From Vibrio fortis (GTDB lineage: Bacteria; Pseudomonadota; Gammaproteobacteria; Enterobacterales; Vibrionaceae): a stretch of 64,000 nucleotides of DNA. This document shows positions 1-10,527 of the stretch, in pieces. Position numbers and translations under genes: made by a program. Position 1 is the first letter of the stretch; every line of letters starts with the position of its first letter. The notes under the pieces are model-generated. The model had not been told where the DNA came from. It ran no database searches and worked only from the letters and a program-made list of their open reading frames with translations. The stretch is taken from NCBI RefSeq assembly GCF_024347475.1, contig NZ_AP025487.1:992001-1056000 (forward strand), given 5' to 3'.

Positions 1-306
1 TAACCCGTCGAGGTACAGTCTTTGATCTTTATATTCAAAGAATTGCTTGAATCCGCTATGTGGCCAGTTCAGCGAAAATGTTTCACTGCCATCTGTATGA
101 ACCGTGACTGGAGAGCTTGTGACTTGATAGCTTTGTCCGGTGCTATCGTCGCTGTATGTCCAAGTCGCTCCATTTTGTGCAGGTAGGTATTCATTGGTAG
201 AAATAGCAGACGATACCGGGGTAGAAGGAGAACTGGATCCTCCGCCACCGCATGCTGTTAATCCGATAAGACACAGACTCATCATTATCCAATGGGGATT
301 ACTCAT
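1..306 (-). CDS. Lipoprotein of unknown function (5' part, runs off the window)
   Basis: The reverse strand opens at an ATG at 306 and stays open for 102 codons to the window edge without a stop. The N-terminus is a short hydrophobic segment followed by a lipobox, LTAC (Cys at residue 19). A glycine- and serine-rich linker (GGGGSSS) follows, and then a polar region with the motif NGATWTYSDD. This is the layout of an outer-membrane-sorted lipoprotein: residue +2 after Cys is Gly, not the Asp that retains lipoproteins in the inner membrane. No recognisable domain lies in the visible part. The gene runs away from the tRNA array, whose terminator lies upstream of its start, so it probably has its own promoter in 307-535. 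Confidence 0.8.
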   Translation of the reverse strand, partial: MSNPHWIMMSLCLIGLTACGGGGSSSPSTPVSSAISTNEYLPAQNGATWTYSDDSTGQSYQVTSSPVTVHTDGSETFSLNWPHSGFKQFFEYKDQRLYLDGL

Positions 307-536
307 GGTTTCTTTCCTTGCTTAGCCTAAGTGATATTGTTCGTTTAATTAGTATTTGCAAGGGAACTCTATGCTCATTGTTTTATAAAATATTGATATG
401 TATCAATGGATTAATAAGGTCTTTGCACGCTAGGGGATGTGTGATGAGAAGTCTTAAATGCGTCAAATTTTGTAGGTCTACAAAACTTGAACCAAATCTA
501 TGTTTGAATTGAGATAGATAGAGCGGATGTAGATAC

Positions 537-566
537 AAAAAAAGCCAACTCAATGAGTTGGCTTTT
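537..566 (-). terminator. Rho-independent terminator of the tRNA-Tyr array
   Basis: On the minus strand AAGCCAACTC pairs with GAGTTGGCTT across a 4-nt loop, followed by a run of T. It lies just 3' of the last tRNA-Tyr gene (585) and is the only terminator-like hairpin downstream of the array, so the array is probably one transcription unit. Confidence 0.85.
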
Positions 567-584
567 CGATCTCTTAAGAGAATA

Positions 585-669
<85 letters not shown>

Positions 670-782
670 AGGGTGTTTTCCCCAGTCTTTAAAAGCTAAA
701 AGCAATTAAAACATAGGCTCAATTGAAGTTTTCCCAACGATTCAATCGAGGTTTTCTTATCTCTAAAGAGCTAAGAAGAATA

Positions 783-867
<85 letters not shown>

Positions 868-980
868 AGGGTGTTTTCCCCAGTCTTTAAAAGCTAAAAG
901 CAATTAAAACATAGGCTCAATTGAAGTTTTCCCAACGATTCAATCGAGGTTTTCTTATCTCTAAAGAGCTAAGAAGAATA

Positions 981-1065
<85 letters not shown>

Positions 1066-1178
1066 AGGGTGTTTTCCCCAGTCTTTAAAAGCTAAAAGCA
1101 ATTAAAACATAGGCTCAATTGAAGTTTTCCCAACGATTCAATCGAGGTTTTCTTATCTCTAAAGAGCTAAGAAGAATA

Positions 1179-1263
<85 letters not shown>

Positions 1264-1377
1264 AGGGTGTTTTCCCCAGTCTTTAAAAGCTAAAAGCAAT
1301 TAAAACATAGGCTCAATTGAAGTTTTCCCAACGATTCAATCGAGGTTTTCTTATCTCTTAAAGAGTTAAGAAGAATA

Positions 1378-1462
<85 letters not shown>

Positions 1463-1575
1463 AGGGTGTTTTCCCCAGTCTTTAAAAGCTAAAAGCAATT
1501 AAAACATAGGCTCAATTGAAGTTTTCCCAACGATTCAATTGAGGTTTTCTTATCTCAAAAGAGTTAAGAAGAATA

Positions 1576-1660
<85 letters not shown>

Positions 1661-1751
1661 AGGGTGTTTCCTATCTAAAATAGGCTCAATTGAAGTTTTC
1701 CCAACGATTCAATTGAGGTTTTCTTATCTCTTAAAGAGCTAAGAAGAAATA

Positions 1752-1836
<85 letters not shown>

Positions 1837-1902
1837 AGGGGTGTTTTCCTATCTCTCAGTGGATAGGCTTAAGAAATGTTTTTCCCAACGCATCTCTCAA
1901 GT

Positions 1903-1939
1903 GCGGAGCGCATCATAGCAAACACGTTTAACCTGTAAA
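1903..1939 (-). promoter_or_regulatory. Promoter of the tRNA-Tyr array
   Basis: On the minus strand a -35 box TTTACA (1939-1934) is separated by 16 bp from a -10 box TATGAT (1917-1912). The GC-rich discriminator GCGCTCCGC follows at once. A GC-rich discriminator next to the -10 is the hallmark of stable-RNA promoters under ppGpp control. It lies about 75 bp upstream of the first mature tRNA end, and no comparable promoter is seen between the copies. Confidence 0.75.
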
Positions 1940-2258
1940 GAGTTTTTCTTATGGTTTTGTGTTGAATGCTGCCTTTTTGGGCAAAGATAGCGAAAAGTGC
2001 GCGTTTTGCTCGGTAAGTGAACATATGTTCTGGCTGTACCGTATTGCCATCCTAAATTATCAAGCCCGTAATCGACGTTACAAGAACAGATAATTGAGGC
2101 TTCCTGACATTTAATCAGGGAACTCACTAAGAGAAAACCGTGAATGTCAGCGCAATTTAGCGACATTTACACTTCTTGACGTTACTCGTTGCAATCAGTT
2201 GATAGAATACGGTTAATTACTTTATAGAGATCTTGAATCTAACTTACAGACTATCGTT

Positions 2259-3326
2259 ATGAAACATAAATCCATTTTATCTCTACTTAGCTTATCTATC
2301 ATCTTGGCGTCTCCAGCCGTAGTGGCTAAGCGCATGGGACCGAGCGCGGTTACGGTTGTAACGGAGCAGGTCGATATTCATCAAGTCAATCAGTCACTTT
2401 CACTCGTCGGTAAGCTAGAAGCGGAACAGTCGGTGATCATCTCTTCAGAGATTTCAGGCAAAGTGGACTCTATTCACGTCAAAGCTAACCAAGATGTTAA
2501 AAAGGACCAGCTGTTAGTTCAATTAGACGATGACAAGGCGAAAGCTGCGGTTGCAGAAGCAAAAGCATATCTAAAAGATGAGCGTCGTAAATTGGCGGAA
2601 TTTGAACGCTTAGTAAAAAGAAACGCGATTACACAAACCGAAATTGATGCGCAGAAAACCAGTGTAGAGATTGCACTGGCAAGACTGGCAGCAGCAAACG
2701 CTAATCTAAAAGACCTTCATATCTCAGCCCCTTTTTCTGGCACCGTTGGTTTTATCGACTTTAGCCGAGGAAAACTCGTCAGCTCAGGTACTGAGCTGGT
2801 GACTTTGGATGACTTATCTGTGATGCAGTTAGATCTTCAGGTGCCAGAGCGTTATTTAGCAATGCTGTCTAAAGGCATGACAGTCACAGCACGAACCAGT
2901 GCGTGGGGTGATACTGAATTCTCAGGTACAGTTGTGGGTATTGACTCTCGCATCAATACGGAAACGCTGAACTTGCGTGTGCGTATTCACTTCGATAACC
3001 CGAATGACTACTTAAAGCCGGGTATGCTCGTTTCTGCTGAGATGGACTTCCCAGCGGTTGAAGCCCCAATTATCCCTGTACAAGCTCTGCAATATTCAGG
3101 GACCAAGCGTTACGTTTATGTTGTGGGCGAAGACAACAAAGCGACGCGTACTGAGGTCTTCCTAGGCGCTCGTATCGATAATGAAGTGGTGATCGAGAAA
3201 GGCATCAATATTGGTGACAAGATCGTTGTTCAAGGCATTGTAAATATGCGCGACGGTGTTCAAGTACAAGAACTTGGTGTGACAACGTCTGCAAAGCGTG
3301 AGCCTCAGCAAGAGGAAAGCAACTAA
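2259..3326 (+). CDS. RND efflux periplasmic adaptor (membrane fusion protein)
   Basis: A 355-residue AcrA/MexA-type adaptor. A signal peptide (about residues 1-23, ending VVA) has no lipobox cysteine. Next come the first half of the lipoyl domain (SSEISGKVDSIHVKANQDV), a helical hairpin around residues 95-150 (KAYLKDERRKLAEFERLVKRN), the second lipoyl half (SAPFSGTVGFIDFSRGKLV), a beta-barrel and a membrane-proximal domain. It would bridge the inner-membrane permease to an outer-membrane channel, probably TolC, since none is encoded here. Its stop codon overlaps the start of the permease gene (TAATG), so the two are translationally coupled. Substrates are unknown. Vibrio carries several such pairs (Vex/Vme systems) and I cannot assign this one by name. 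Confidence 0.9.
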   Translation: MKHKSILSLLSLSIILASPAVVAKRMGPSAVTVVTEQVDIHQVNQSLSLVGKLEAEQSVIISSEISGKVDSIHVKANQDVKKDQLLVQLDDDKAKAAVAEAKAYLKDERRKLAEFERLVKRNAITQTEIDAQKTSVEIALARLAAANANLKDLHISAPFSGTVGFIDFSRGKLVSSGTELVTLDDLSVMQLDLQVPERYLAMLSKGMTVTARTSAWGDTEFSGTVVGIDSRINTETLNLRVRIHFDNPNDYLKPGMLVSAEMDFPAVEAPIIPVQALQYSGTKRYVYVVGEDNKATRTEVFLGARIDNEVVIEKGINIGDKIVVQGIVNMRDGVQVQELGVTTSAKREPQQEESN

Positions 3327-6300
3327 TGCTGTTATCTGATGTATCAGTAAAAAGACCGGTAGCGGCGCTGGTTCTCAGTTTGCTGCTAGTGGTGTTTGGT
3401 ATCGTTTCGTTCAGTAAGCTTGCCGTGCGAGAAATGCCAGATATTGAGAGCCCAGTTGTTTCGATCAGTACCCGTTACGAAGGCGCGTCTGCGACGATTA
3501 TTGAAAGCCAGATAACCTCTAATCTAGAGGATCAGCTCTCAGGTATCAGCGGGATTGATGAAATTGAGTCGACCACTCGTAATGGCTCATCACGTATCAC
3601 TATTACCTTTGAACTAGGCTACGACCTAAATACGGGTGTGAGTGATGTTCGTGATGCGGTCGCCCGTGCCCAGCGCTCGCTTCCTGATGAAGCCGATGAT
3701 CCGATCGTTTATAAGAACAACGGCAGTGGTGAGGCATCTCTATATATCAACCTCAGTTCAACTGAAATGGACCGAACTCAGCTGACGGATTACACCGAAC
3801 GTGTGCTTGTCGACCGGTTCAGTCTGATCTCGGGCGTTAGCTCGGTGGATATTTCAGGTGGTCTCTATAAGGTTATGTACGTCAAGCTCAAACCTGAGCT
3901 GATGGCAGGTCGAGGTGTGACCGCGACAGACATTACCACAGCGCTTCGTAATGAGAACATTGAGAGTCCAGGTGGTGAGGTTCGAAACGATGCAATCGTG
4001 ATGTCTGTGCGAACTGCACGTTCATATACTCAAGCTGAAGACTTTGAATACTTAGTTGTTAAACGTGCATCGGATAAATCCCCGATCTACTTAAAAGATG
4101 TTGCGGACGTTTATATTGGCGCTGAGAACGAAAACTCGACCTTTAAGAGTGACGGTATTGTAAACGTTAGCATGGGTATCGTGCCGCAATCGGACGCGAA
4201 CCCGCTTGAAGTTGCTGATTTGGTTCATAAAGAAGTTGAGAACATCCAAAAGTTCCTACCGGATGGCACGCGACTAGCGATTGATTACGATTCAACTGTC
4301 TTTATCGACCGTTCAATCTCTGAGGTTTATAGCACCCTATTTATCACTGGTGGCTTAGTTATCTTAGTGCTGTACGTGTTCATCGGACAAGCGCGCGCAA
4401 CCTTGATTCCTGCGGTTACTGTGCCTGTATCGTTGATTTCATCTTTCATTGCAGCTTACTACTTTGGTTTCTCTATCAACCTAATCACGCTTATGGCACT
4501 GATTCTGTCGATTGGTCTGGTTGTGGACGATGCGATCGTAGTGGTTGAAAACATTTTCCATCACATTGAGCGCGGTGAATCACCACTTTTAGCCGCTTAT
4601 AAAGGGACACGTGAAGTAGGTTTCGCGGTTATAGCAACCACGTTGGTTCTGGTGATGGTATTCCTACCAATCTCGTTCATGGACGGTATGGTTGGTTTGT
4701 TGTTTACCGAGTTCTCGGTATTACTGGCGATGTCGGTGATCTTCTCGTCATTGGTGGCATTGACGCTGACCCCAGTTTTGGGCAGTAAGATCTTAAAAGC
4801 GAACGTAAAACCAAACCGCTTTAATCACTTTGTAGAGCGTGTATTCGGTAAGCTAGAGAAGGGTTATCGCAGTGTATTGCGTCGTGCTCTGGCTTGGCGA
4901 TGGGCGGCACCGATCATTATTCTGTCGTGTCTCGGCGGTAGCTACGGCTTAATGCAGCAAGTGCCTGCTCAACTGACACCTCAAGAAGATCGTGGTGTGA
5001 TCTTTGCGTTTGTTCGCGGTGCGGATGCGACCAGTTATAACCGTATGTCGGCTAACATGGATCTGGTTGAAGAACGCTTGATGCCGTTGCTTGGCCAAGG
5101 GTTTTTGAAGTCATTCAGCTTGCAGTCACCAGCGTTTGGCGGCAATGCGGGTGACCAAACCGGCTTCGTAATCATGATTCTCGAAGATTGGAATGAGCGT
5201 GAAGCGACGGCTCAAGAAGCGCTCGGTCAAGTAAGAAAAGCGCTAACGGGGATTCCAGACGTACGTATCTTCCCATTTATGCCGGGATTCCGTGGTGGTT
5301 CGAGTGAACCTGTTCAGTTTGTTCTTGGTGGCTCTGATTATCCTGAACTGCAAAAATGGGCAGAGACCCTCAAGCAAGCTGCTGAAGATTCGCCAATGAT
5401 GGAAGGCGCAGACATCGATTACTCAGAGAAAACCCCTGAGCTATTGGTGACGGTTGATAAACAGCGTGCCGCAGAGCTTGGTGTGAGTGTTTCAGATATC
5501 TCAGACACACTAGAGATCATGCTCGGTGGTAAAAGTGAAACGACCTTCGTTGAGCGCGGTGAAGAGTACGATGTTTACCTGCGTGGCGATGAGAACAGTT
5601 TTAATAACGCCAATGATCTCAGCCAGATTTACATGAGAACCCAATCAGGTGAACTGGTCACGCTTGATACGTTAACCAAGATAGAAGAGGTGGCGTCATC
5701 CATTCGTCTGTCTCACTACAACAAGCAGAAATCGATCACTATTAAAGCCAACTTAATGGATGGCTACACATTGGGTGAGGCGCTTGATTTCCTTGATGAG
5801 CAGGCCATTGAGATGCTACCAGGTGATATCTCGGTGAGTTACTCCGGTGAGTCTAAAGACTTTAAAGAGAACCAATCGAGCATTCTTGTGGTGTTTGCTC
5901 TAGCAATGCTGGTCGCTTACCTAGTATTAGCGGCGCAGTTTGAAAGCTTCATCAACCCGCTAGTTGTGATGTTCACTGTTCCGATGGGGATCTTTGGTGG
6001 TTTCTTAGGTTTGGTGCTGATGAGTCAAGGGCTGAACGTATATAGTCAGATCGGTATGATCATGCTGATTGGTATGGTGACTAAGAATGGTATCTTGATT
6101 GTTGAATTTGCAAACCAACTGCGTGACCGTGGTATTGAGTTTGAAAAAGCGATTGTTGATGCATCTGCTCGTCGCTTACGACCAATCATGATGACGGCCT
6201 TTACTACGTTAGCGGGTGCGATTCCATTGATTACCTCTACAGGCGCAGGCTACGAAAGCCGAGTGGCCGTAGGTACGGTTATCTTCTTTGGTATGGGCTT

Positions 6301-6439
6301 TGCGACCTTGGTAACGCTGTTTGTTATCCCGGCTATGTACCGCTTGATCTCTGGCGCAACACGATCGCCAGGTCATGTCGAAGCTGAACTTAATAAAGCG
6401 CTGAGTCACGACACTGTAGGTCGAACTTCCCACGGCTAA
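3326..6439 (+). CDS. RND multidrug efflux permease (HAE1 type)
   Basis: A 1037-residue inner-membrane RND pump of normal length. It has TM1 near the N-terminus, two large periplasmic loops and two six-TM blocks. The proton-relay residues are intact: the double aspartate in TM4 (GLVVDDAIVVVENI, about residue 405), the TM10 lysine (GMVTKNGILIVEF) and the following arginine (ARRLRPIMMTA). It is expected to be a proton/drug antiporter working as a trimer with the upstream adaptor. It is coupled to the adaptor by one-base overlap and followed by a terminator. No local regulator gene adjoins it; the upstream gene is the divergent tRNA array. Confidence 0.93.
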   Translation: MLLSDVSVKRPVAALVLSLLLVVFGIVSFSKLAVREMPDIESPVVSISTRYEGASATIIESQITSNLEDQLSGISGIDEIESTTRNGSSRITITFELGYDLNTGVSDVRDAVARAQRSLPDEADDPIVYKNNGSGEASLYINLSSTEMDRTQLTDYTERVLVDRFSLISGVSSVDISGGLYKVMYVKLKPELMAGRGVTATDITTALRNENIESPGGEVRNDAIVMSVRTARSYTQAEDFEYLVVKRASDKSPIYLKDVADVYIGAENENSTFKSDGIVNVSMGIVPQSDANPLEVADLVHKEVENIQKFLPDGTRLAIDYDSTVFIDRSISEVYSTLFITGGLVILVLYVFIGQARATLIPAVTVPVSLISSFIAAYYFGFSINLITLMALILSIGLVVDDAIVVVENIFHHIERGESPLLAAYKGTREVGFAVIATTLVLVMVFLPISFMDGMVGLLFTEFSVLLAMSVIFSSLVALTLTPVLGSKILKANVKPNRFNHFVERVFGKLEKGYRSVLRRALAWRWAAPIIILSCLGGSYGLMQQVPAQLTPQEDRGVIFAFVRGADATSYNRMSANMDLVEERLMPLLGQGFLKSFSLQSPAFGGNAGDQTGFVIMILEDWNEREATAQEALGQVRKALTGIPDVRIFPFMPGFRGGSSEPVQFVLGGSDYPELQKWAETLKQAAEDSPMMEGADIDYSEKTPELLVTVDKQRAAELGVSVSDISDTLEIMLGGKSETTFVERGEEYDVYLRGDENSFNNANDLSQIYMRTQSGELVTLDTLTKIEEVASSIRLSHYNKQKSITIKANLMDGYTLGEALDFLDEQAIEMLPGDISVSYSGESKDFKENQSSILVVFALAMLVAYLVLAAQFESFINPLVVMFTVPMGIFGGFLGLVLMSQGLNVYSQIGMIMLIGMVTKNGILIVEFANQLRDRGIEFEKAIVDASARRLRPIMMTAFTTLAGAIPLITSTGAGYESRVAVGTVIFFGMGFATLVTLFVIPAMYRLISGATRSPGHVEAELNKALSHDTVGRTSHG

Positions 6440-6465
6440 TCAATGATTAGAGTGCTTATCTGATA

Positions 6466-6505
6466 AAAGCCTGCTTTTGCTCCTAGCGAACAGCAGGCTT
6501 TTTTT
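6466..6505 (+). terminator. Terminator of the RND operon
   Basis: AAAGCCTGCT pairs with AGCAGGCTTT, followed by a T-run (6498-6505). It sits 30-70 bp past the permease stop. Confidence 0.85.
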
Positions 6506-6552
6506 GTATAACAACAAGGCTCAATAAAATAGAACAGAATAAGGAACGCAAA

Positions 6553-6873
6553 GTGGCTGAATTCAAATACAAAAATTTGTCCCAAGAAGAACAAGATAAG
6601 CTGGATGCGGCGACTTTTCGTCGTTTGCTTGCACACCTAGATGACAATAAAGATGTACAGAACATCGACCTTATGATCTTGGCGGGTTTCTGCCGTAACT
6701 GTTTCAGCAAGTGGTACAAAGCAGAAGCTGAACAGCAAGGTCTAGACATCGACATCGATGATGCTCGTGAGCGTGTTTACGGCATGACTTACGATGAGTG
6801 GAAACAGAACCACCAACCAAAAGCAACGCCAGAGCAGCTAGCGGCTTTCGAAGCGAAGCAGAAGCCAGAGTAA
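6553..6873 (+). CDS. DUF1244 family protein
   Basis: A 106-residue soluble protein starting at a GTG (6553), preceded by AAGGA at 6541-6545. The sequence shows the conserved region of this small family, including AGFCRNCFSKWY (two cysteines three residues apart) and YGMTYDEWK. The biochemical function of the family is not established. The CRNC pair could bind metal or be redox active; that is inference. The gene is monocistronic, flanked by terminators on both sides. Codon use and composition match the neighbours. Confidence 0.85.
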   Translation: MAEFKYKNLSQEEQDKLDAATFRRLLAHLDDNKDVQNIDLMILAGFCRNCFSKWYKAEAEQQGLDIDIDDARERVYGMTYDEWKQNHQPKATPEQLAAFEAKQKPE

Positions 6874-6894
6874 GTATTCTCGTTGAATGAAAAA

Positions 6895-6927
6895 AAGCGG
6901 CATGAAGAGATTCATGCCGCTTTTTTG
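6895..6927. terminator. Bidirectional terminator
   Basis: AAAAAAGCGGCATGAA pairs with TTCATGCCGCTTTTTT, with T-runs on both strands. It separates the convergent DUF1244 and cdsH genes. Confidence 0.9.
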
Positions 6928-6955
6928 TTTCAAGCTTTTTGTACAAGCGATAGTT

Positions 6956-8020
6956 TTATAGCTCGCCAGTTTGGTTAAACACTTTTAGTCTTTCTGTGTA
7001 CGGCTGAATATCGCCGATGTTTTCACGCACCCATTCGTCATCAAAGTAGGTGTCTAGGTAGCGTTCACCGCTATCACACAACAGAGTCACGATAGAGCCT
7101 TTCTCACCACGCGCTTTCATCTCGCTTGCTAACTGTAATACACCATACATATTGGTACCTGTGGAAGCGCCGACTTTACGACCAAGTAACTCTGACAACC
7201 AGTGCGTTGTCGCAATGCTTGCTGCATCTGGAATCGTGCGCATCTCATCAATCACGCCTGTGATAAAGCTAGGTTCCACGCGTGGACGACCAATTCCTTC
7301 AATCTTACTGCCCTTGTCACCAGTTAGGTCGACATTGCCTGTTTTAAAGAAATCGTGGAATACCGAGTTCTCAGGATCAACAACACAAAGTTGAGTTTCA
7401 TGTTGTTGGTAACGAATGAAACGACCAATCGTTGCAGATGTACCACCCGTGCCCGGACTCATCACCACCCACGCAGGGATAGGGTGATCCTCCATTTGCA
7501 TCTGGTTGAAAATAGAGTTGGCGATATTGTTGTTACCGCGCCAGTCTGTAGCACGTTCTGCGTAAGTGAATTGGTCCATGTAGTGGCCATTCAACTCTTC
7601 AGCAAGGCGACGAGACTCAGCGTAGATTTGATCAGAGCGATCGACCAAGTGAGCTTGACCACCGTAGAATTCAATCTGTTCAATCTTTTTCTTCGCTGTG
7701 CATTTTGGCATTACTGCGATGAAAGGTAGACCAAGCAAGCGTGCAAAGTAAGCTTCAGATACCGCAGTGCTACCAGATGATGACTCTATGATAGTGGTCT
7801 CTGGTCCTACCCAACCATTACAAATCGCGTATAGGAAAAGCGAACGCGCCAAGCGGTGCTTAAGAGATCCCGTTGGGTGTGTACTTTCATCTTTTAGGTA
7901 AATATCGATGCCTTCAACGCTCGGTAGATCGAGTTTGATAAGGTGAGTATCAGCAGAACGTTGATAGTCTGCTTCGATTTTGCGGATGGCATTATTGATC
8001 CATTTATGGTCAGTACACAT
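6956..8020 (-). CDS. cdsH: PLP-dependent L-cysteine desulfhydrase (CdsH type)
   Basis: A 354-residue fold-type II PLP enzyme of the cysteine synthase/cystathionine beta-synthase superfamily. The Schiff-base lysine is K54 (PTGSLKHR), the substrate loop is ESSSGSTA (79-86), and the glycine-rich phosphate loop is SPGTGGTS (188-195). The usual SSGNTG is replaced by SSGST, as expected in the branch that contains Salmonella CdsH rather than CysK. In Salmonella this enzyme degrades cysteine to pyruvate, ammonia and sulfide and sits beside ybaO/decR, exactly as here. A GGAG ribosome site stands 7 bases before the ATG. It is divergent from decR and so probably cysteine-induced. Cysteine synthase activity cannot be excluded. 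Confidence 0.8.
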   Translation of the reverse strand: MCTDHKWINNAIRKIEADYQRSADTHLIKLDLPSVEGIDIYLKDESTHPTGSLKHRLARSLFLYAICNGWVGPETTIIESSSGSTAVSEAYFARLLGLPFIAVMPKCTAKKKIEQIEFYGGQAHLVDRSDQIYAESRRLAEELNGHYMDQFTYAERATDWRGNNNIANSIFNQMQMEDHPIPAWVVMSPGTGGTSATIGRFIRYQQHETQLCVVDPENSVFHDFFKTGNVDLTGDKGSKIEGIGRPRVEPSFITGVIDEMRTIPDAASIATTHWLSELLGRKVGASTGTNMYGVLQLASEMKARGEKGSIVTLLCDSGERYLDTYFDDEWVRENIGDIQPYTERLKVFNQTGEL

Positions 8021-8131
8021 AGGGCATCTCCAGATATTTGACGTTGTTATTTTTATGTTTGCTATGTCATTAAATTAGCGAGATCTGCAGAGAAAAACTT
8101 TGCTATATTTACTGCATATTGACGACTAAGT

Positions 8132-8144
8132 AGAAAAAAATTCT
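8132..8144. promoter_or_regulatory. Possible DecR operator in the cdsH/decR divergent region
   Basis: AGAAAAAAATTCT is a symmetric AT-rich site (AGAA/TTCT arms, 5-nt centre) 25 bp upstream of decR and about 110 bp from cdsH. Placement fits an Lrp-family operator. Assignment to DecR is inference. Confidence 0.35.
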
Positions 8145-8168
8145 CTTTTATAGGCTTTTATTAAAAAT

Positions 8169-8624
8169 ATGATCGACGCCACGGACAAAAAAATACTGCG
8201 TCTGCTACAGCAAGACAGCACACTGTCACTCAACGATATCGCTGAAGCGGTCAACCTAACCACCACCCCTTGTTGGAAGCGTCTGAAGCGCCTAGAAGAA
8301 GAGGGCGTAATCGAAAAACGTGTTGCACTACTTAACCCTGAAAAGCTCGACCTTTCGTTTACCGCTTTTGTTTTGGTGAAGACCAGCGATCACTCGCATG
8401 AGTGGTATGGGCGTTTTGTTGGTACAGTCTCTGAGTTTCCGGAAGTGATGGAGTTCTACCGAATGGCCGGTGAATATGACTATATGCTCAAAGTACAAGT
8501 CAGAGATATGAAGTGTTTTGATGAGTTTTATAAGCGTCTAGTGAACAGTGTTGATGGCTTGTCGAATGTCACCTCAACATTTGCGATGGAGCCTTTAAAA
8601 TACACCACGGCACTGCCACTATAA
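8169..8624 (+). CDS. decR: Lrp/AsnC-family regulator of cysteine detoxification (DecR/CyuR/YbaO type)
   Basis: A 151-residue Lrp-family protein. The N-terminal HTH covers residues 5-50 ([20 protein letters not shown], then [18 protein letters not shown]), and the RAM ligand-binding domain follows ([19 protein letters not shown]). The pairing with divergent cdsH matches the ybaO-cdsH arrangement of Salmonella, where the regulator responds to cysteine and activates cysteine breakdown. The start at 8169 is the only ATG compatible with a complete HTH. A second Lrp-family gene at 50381 is more distant in sequence and sits beside sdaA. Confidence 0.8.
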   Translation: MIDATDKKILRLLQQDSTLSLNDIAEAVNLTTTPCWKRLKRLEEEGVIEKRVALLNPEKLDLSFTAFVLVKTSDHSHEWYGRFVGTVSEFPEVMEFYRMAGEYDYMLKVQVRDMKCFDEFYKRLVNSVDGLSNVTSTFAMEPLKYTTALPL

Positions 8625-8712
8625 TTACTGCCACTATAATGAATAGAGAGCGCACTGTTTAGTTGCAGTTATGGCTAACTTACGGAACAAGCAAGGGAAA
8701 ATAAGGACGTTT

Positions 8713-9411
8713 ATGCAAGCAAAAATCTCAATGGCCATTCAGTTGATATTGGCGACGGCGATTTTTTATTTGGGATACAGCATCTTCGCTTTTACCAATA
8801 AGGTGGGGGAGGTAGTGGACACTTACCCGCAGGTGATCGATGACCTATCTGTCGTCACTGAAGATTTGAAAGTGGATGAGTGGTTGGCATTCGCTGAGCA
8901 CATTGATGAACTTGCTCCGGAGGTATTGGCCACCGTTGAGGCGGTACGACAAACCGTTGAACAAGTAAATCAAACAGTTGCTTCGGTTGATAGTAAGATT
9001 CCGTCTATCTTGTCAGAAGTGAAAAATGTTCGCACAGACACCGTGCCGACTGTGCTACAAGAAATAAAGGTACTGCGAACAGATGTGATACCTCCGACTC
9101 TGAACGAAGTGACGCGTTACCGAGTGGAAGTGGTGCCTCCTGTACTGGCAGAAAGCCAAGCCTACCGTGAACAGGTTATTCCTGTAGTCGTTCAAGAGTC
9201 AGCTCAGCTAAGAGCGGATGTCCCAGGTATTTTAGATCAGGCAACGGAACTGGTTGATAAGAGTAAAGTGTTGGCACAAACCGCCACACAAGGGGCTGTA
9301 GAAGGCACCGTGAAAGGCGTGGTACTGTCACCGATTAACCTGATTCGCGATGCAGGGAATGGGATTAAGACTCGTGTTCAAGGTGAAGAGGAAGTGCCCG
9401 TAGCAGAATAG
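8713..9411 (+). CDS. Single-pass membrane protein with tandem coiled-coil repeats, function unknown
   Basis: The start at 8713 is chosen because AAGGA (8703-8707) precedes it; an upstream in-frame ATG at 8671 would add 14 residues. The 232-residue product has one N-terminal transmembrane segment (about residues 8-26) followed by a long heptad-like region. Residues roughly 100-190 contain five imperfect repeats of about 14-15 residues of the form LxExxxxRxxVxPPV (for example LQEIKVLRTDVIPPT and LAESQAYREQVIPVV). The C-terminus carries TQGAVEGTVKGV, a possible amphipathic stretch. It looks like a membrane-anchored periplasmic or cytoplasmic rod. It follows decR by 89 bp but shares no obvious role. 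I do not recognise the family. Confidence 0.8.
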   Translation: MQAKISMAIQLILATAIFYLGYSIFAFTNKVGEVVDTYPQVIDDLSVVTEDLKVDEWLAFAEHIDELAPEVLATVEAVRQTVEQVNQTVASVDSKIPSILSEVKNVRTDTVPTVLQEIKVLRTDVIPPTLNEVTRYRVEVVPPVLAESQAYREQVIPVVVQESAQLRADVPGILDQATELVDKSKVLAQTATQGAVEGTVKGVVLSPINLIRDAGNGIKTRVQGEEEVPVAE

Positions 9412-9435
9412 GTAGTCGAATAATTAAGAACATGA

Positions 9436-9468
9436 AAAAGGGCTTGAGTAGTACTCAAGCCCTTTGTG
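9436..9468. terminator. Bidirectional terminator
   Basis: AAAGGGCTTGAG pairs with CTCAAGCCCTTT between the convergent membrane-protein gene and tesB. A-run and T-rich flanks suit both strands. Confidence 0.8.
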
Positions 9469-9499
9469 TTTACGAATGCTTGCTAAGAATCAACGAAAA

Positions 9500-10360
9500 T
9501 TACTTAGTAAAACGCATTACACCTTCTTGAACCGCTGTTGCGACCAATTGACCTTGCTGGTTGTAGATCTCGCCTCGAACCAGACCACGAGTATTACTCG
9601 CCGTAGGGCTCTCAATGGCGTACAGCAACCACTCATCCATCTTGAATGGACGATGGAACCAGATTGAATGGTCAATGGTGGCGACTTGGAAGTTCGGCGT
9701 CATCAATGAAACTTCATGTGGATGAAGCGCCGTTACTAAGAAACCCCAGTCAGAAGCGTAAGCCAATAGGTATTGGTGGATAAGGTGATTGTCTGGTATT
9801 TCGCCATTAGCTCGCACCCACAAGTATTGCTTAGGTTCCGCTTTCTTAGGTTTGAGTGGATTTACTACCGTGACTGGACGCATCTCGATAGGCTTCTCGC
9901 CACAGAATGTCTTTCGAAGTTTCTCCGGTAGGAATTCGGCGATATGGCTAGCCAGTTCAGTCTCTGATGCAAAGTTCTCAGGCCCCGGAATATCAGGCAT
10001 GGTATTTTGGTGTTCAAAGCCTGGGGCATCGCCATGATAAGAAGCGGTCAGATAGAAAATTGGGCGACCATTTTGAATCGCCTTAACGCGGCGAGTACTA
10101 AAGCTACGCCCGTCTCTTAAATTCTCTACGTCATAAATAATCGGTTTCTCTGGATCGCCCGGATATAGGAAGTAGCTGTGAAAAGAGTGAACACTGCGAT
10201 TCTCTTCTACCGTGTAGCGAGCTGCAGACAACGCTTGTCCAAGCACTTGCCCACCGTAAACCTGCGGTAAGCCAAGATTTTCACTCTGTCCTCGAAACAG
10301 ACCCTCTTCCAATTTTTCTAGCTGAAGTAAACTTAGTAGTTCTTTTAGTGGTTGACTCAT
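9500..10360 (-). CDS. tesB: Acyl-CoA thioesterase II
   Basis: A 286-residue double-hotdog thioesterase, the same length as E. coli TesB. The catalytic triad residues fall at the same positions: D204 (YASDWGF), T228 ([11 protein letters not shown]) and Q278 (VQEGVMR). It hydrolyses acyl-CoA esters to free fatty acids and CoA in the cytoplasm. GAGG precedes the ATG at 10360. The order tesB-ybaY-atl-ffs reproduces the enterobacterial chromosome, supporting orthology. Confidence 0.95.
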   Translation of the reverse strand: MSQPLKELLSLLQLEKLEEGLFRGQSENLGLPQVYGGQVLGQALSAARYTVEENRSVHSFHSYFLYPGDPEKPIIYDVENLRDGRSFSTRRVKAIQNGRPIFYLTASYHGDAPGFEHQNTMPDIPGPENFASETELASHIAEFLPEKLRKTFCGEKPIEMRPVTVVNPLKPKKAEPKQYLWVRANGEIPDNHLIHQYLLAYASDWGFLVTALHPHEVSLMTPNFQVATIDHSIWFHRPFKMDEWLLYAIESPTASNTRGLVRGEIYNQQGQLVATAVQEGVMRFTK

Positions 10361-10527
10361 TGCCAGAGTACCTCTTAATAAAATGAGAGCAGGTTAAAGG
10401 GTTAACCAAATCGCTCAGTCAAATATCTGTCAATAAATCATAGGGTTTCAAGACAGATTATGAAAGCTCTCTTATAATTACGATTCAGTTTTGCTATATC
10501 CAGCAAACACATTGAGAGAAAAATCGT

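Noticed and set aside
318..512. 64-codon frame between the lipoprotein and tRNA array
   Set aside because: No ribosome site, random composition.
1897..2166. 89-codon frame on the minus strand overlapping the tRNA promoter
   Set aside because: No ribosome site, no family resemblance, and it crosses the stable-RNA promoter.
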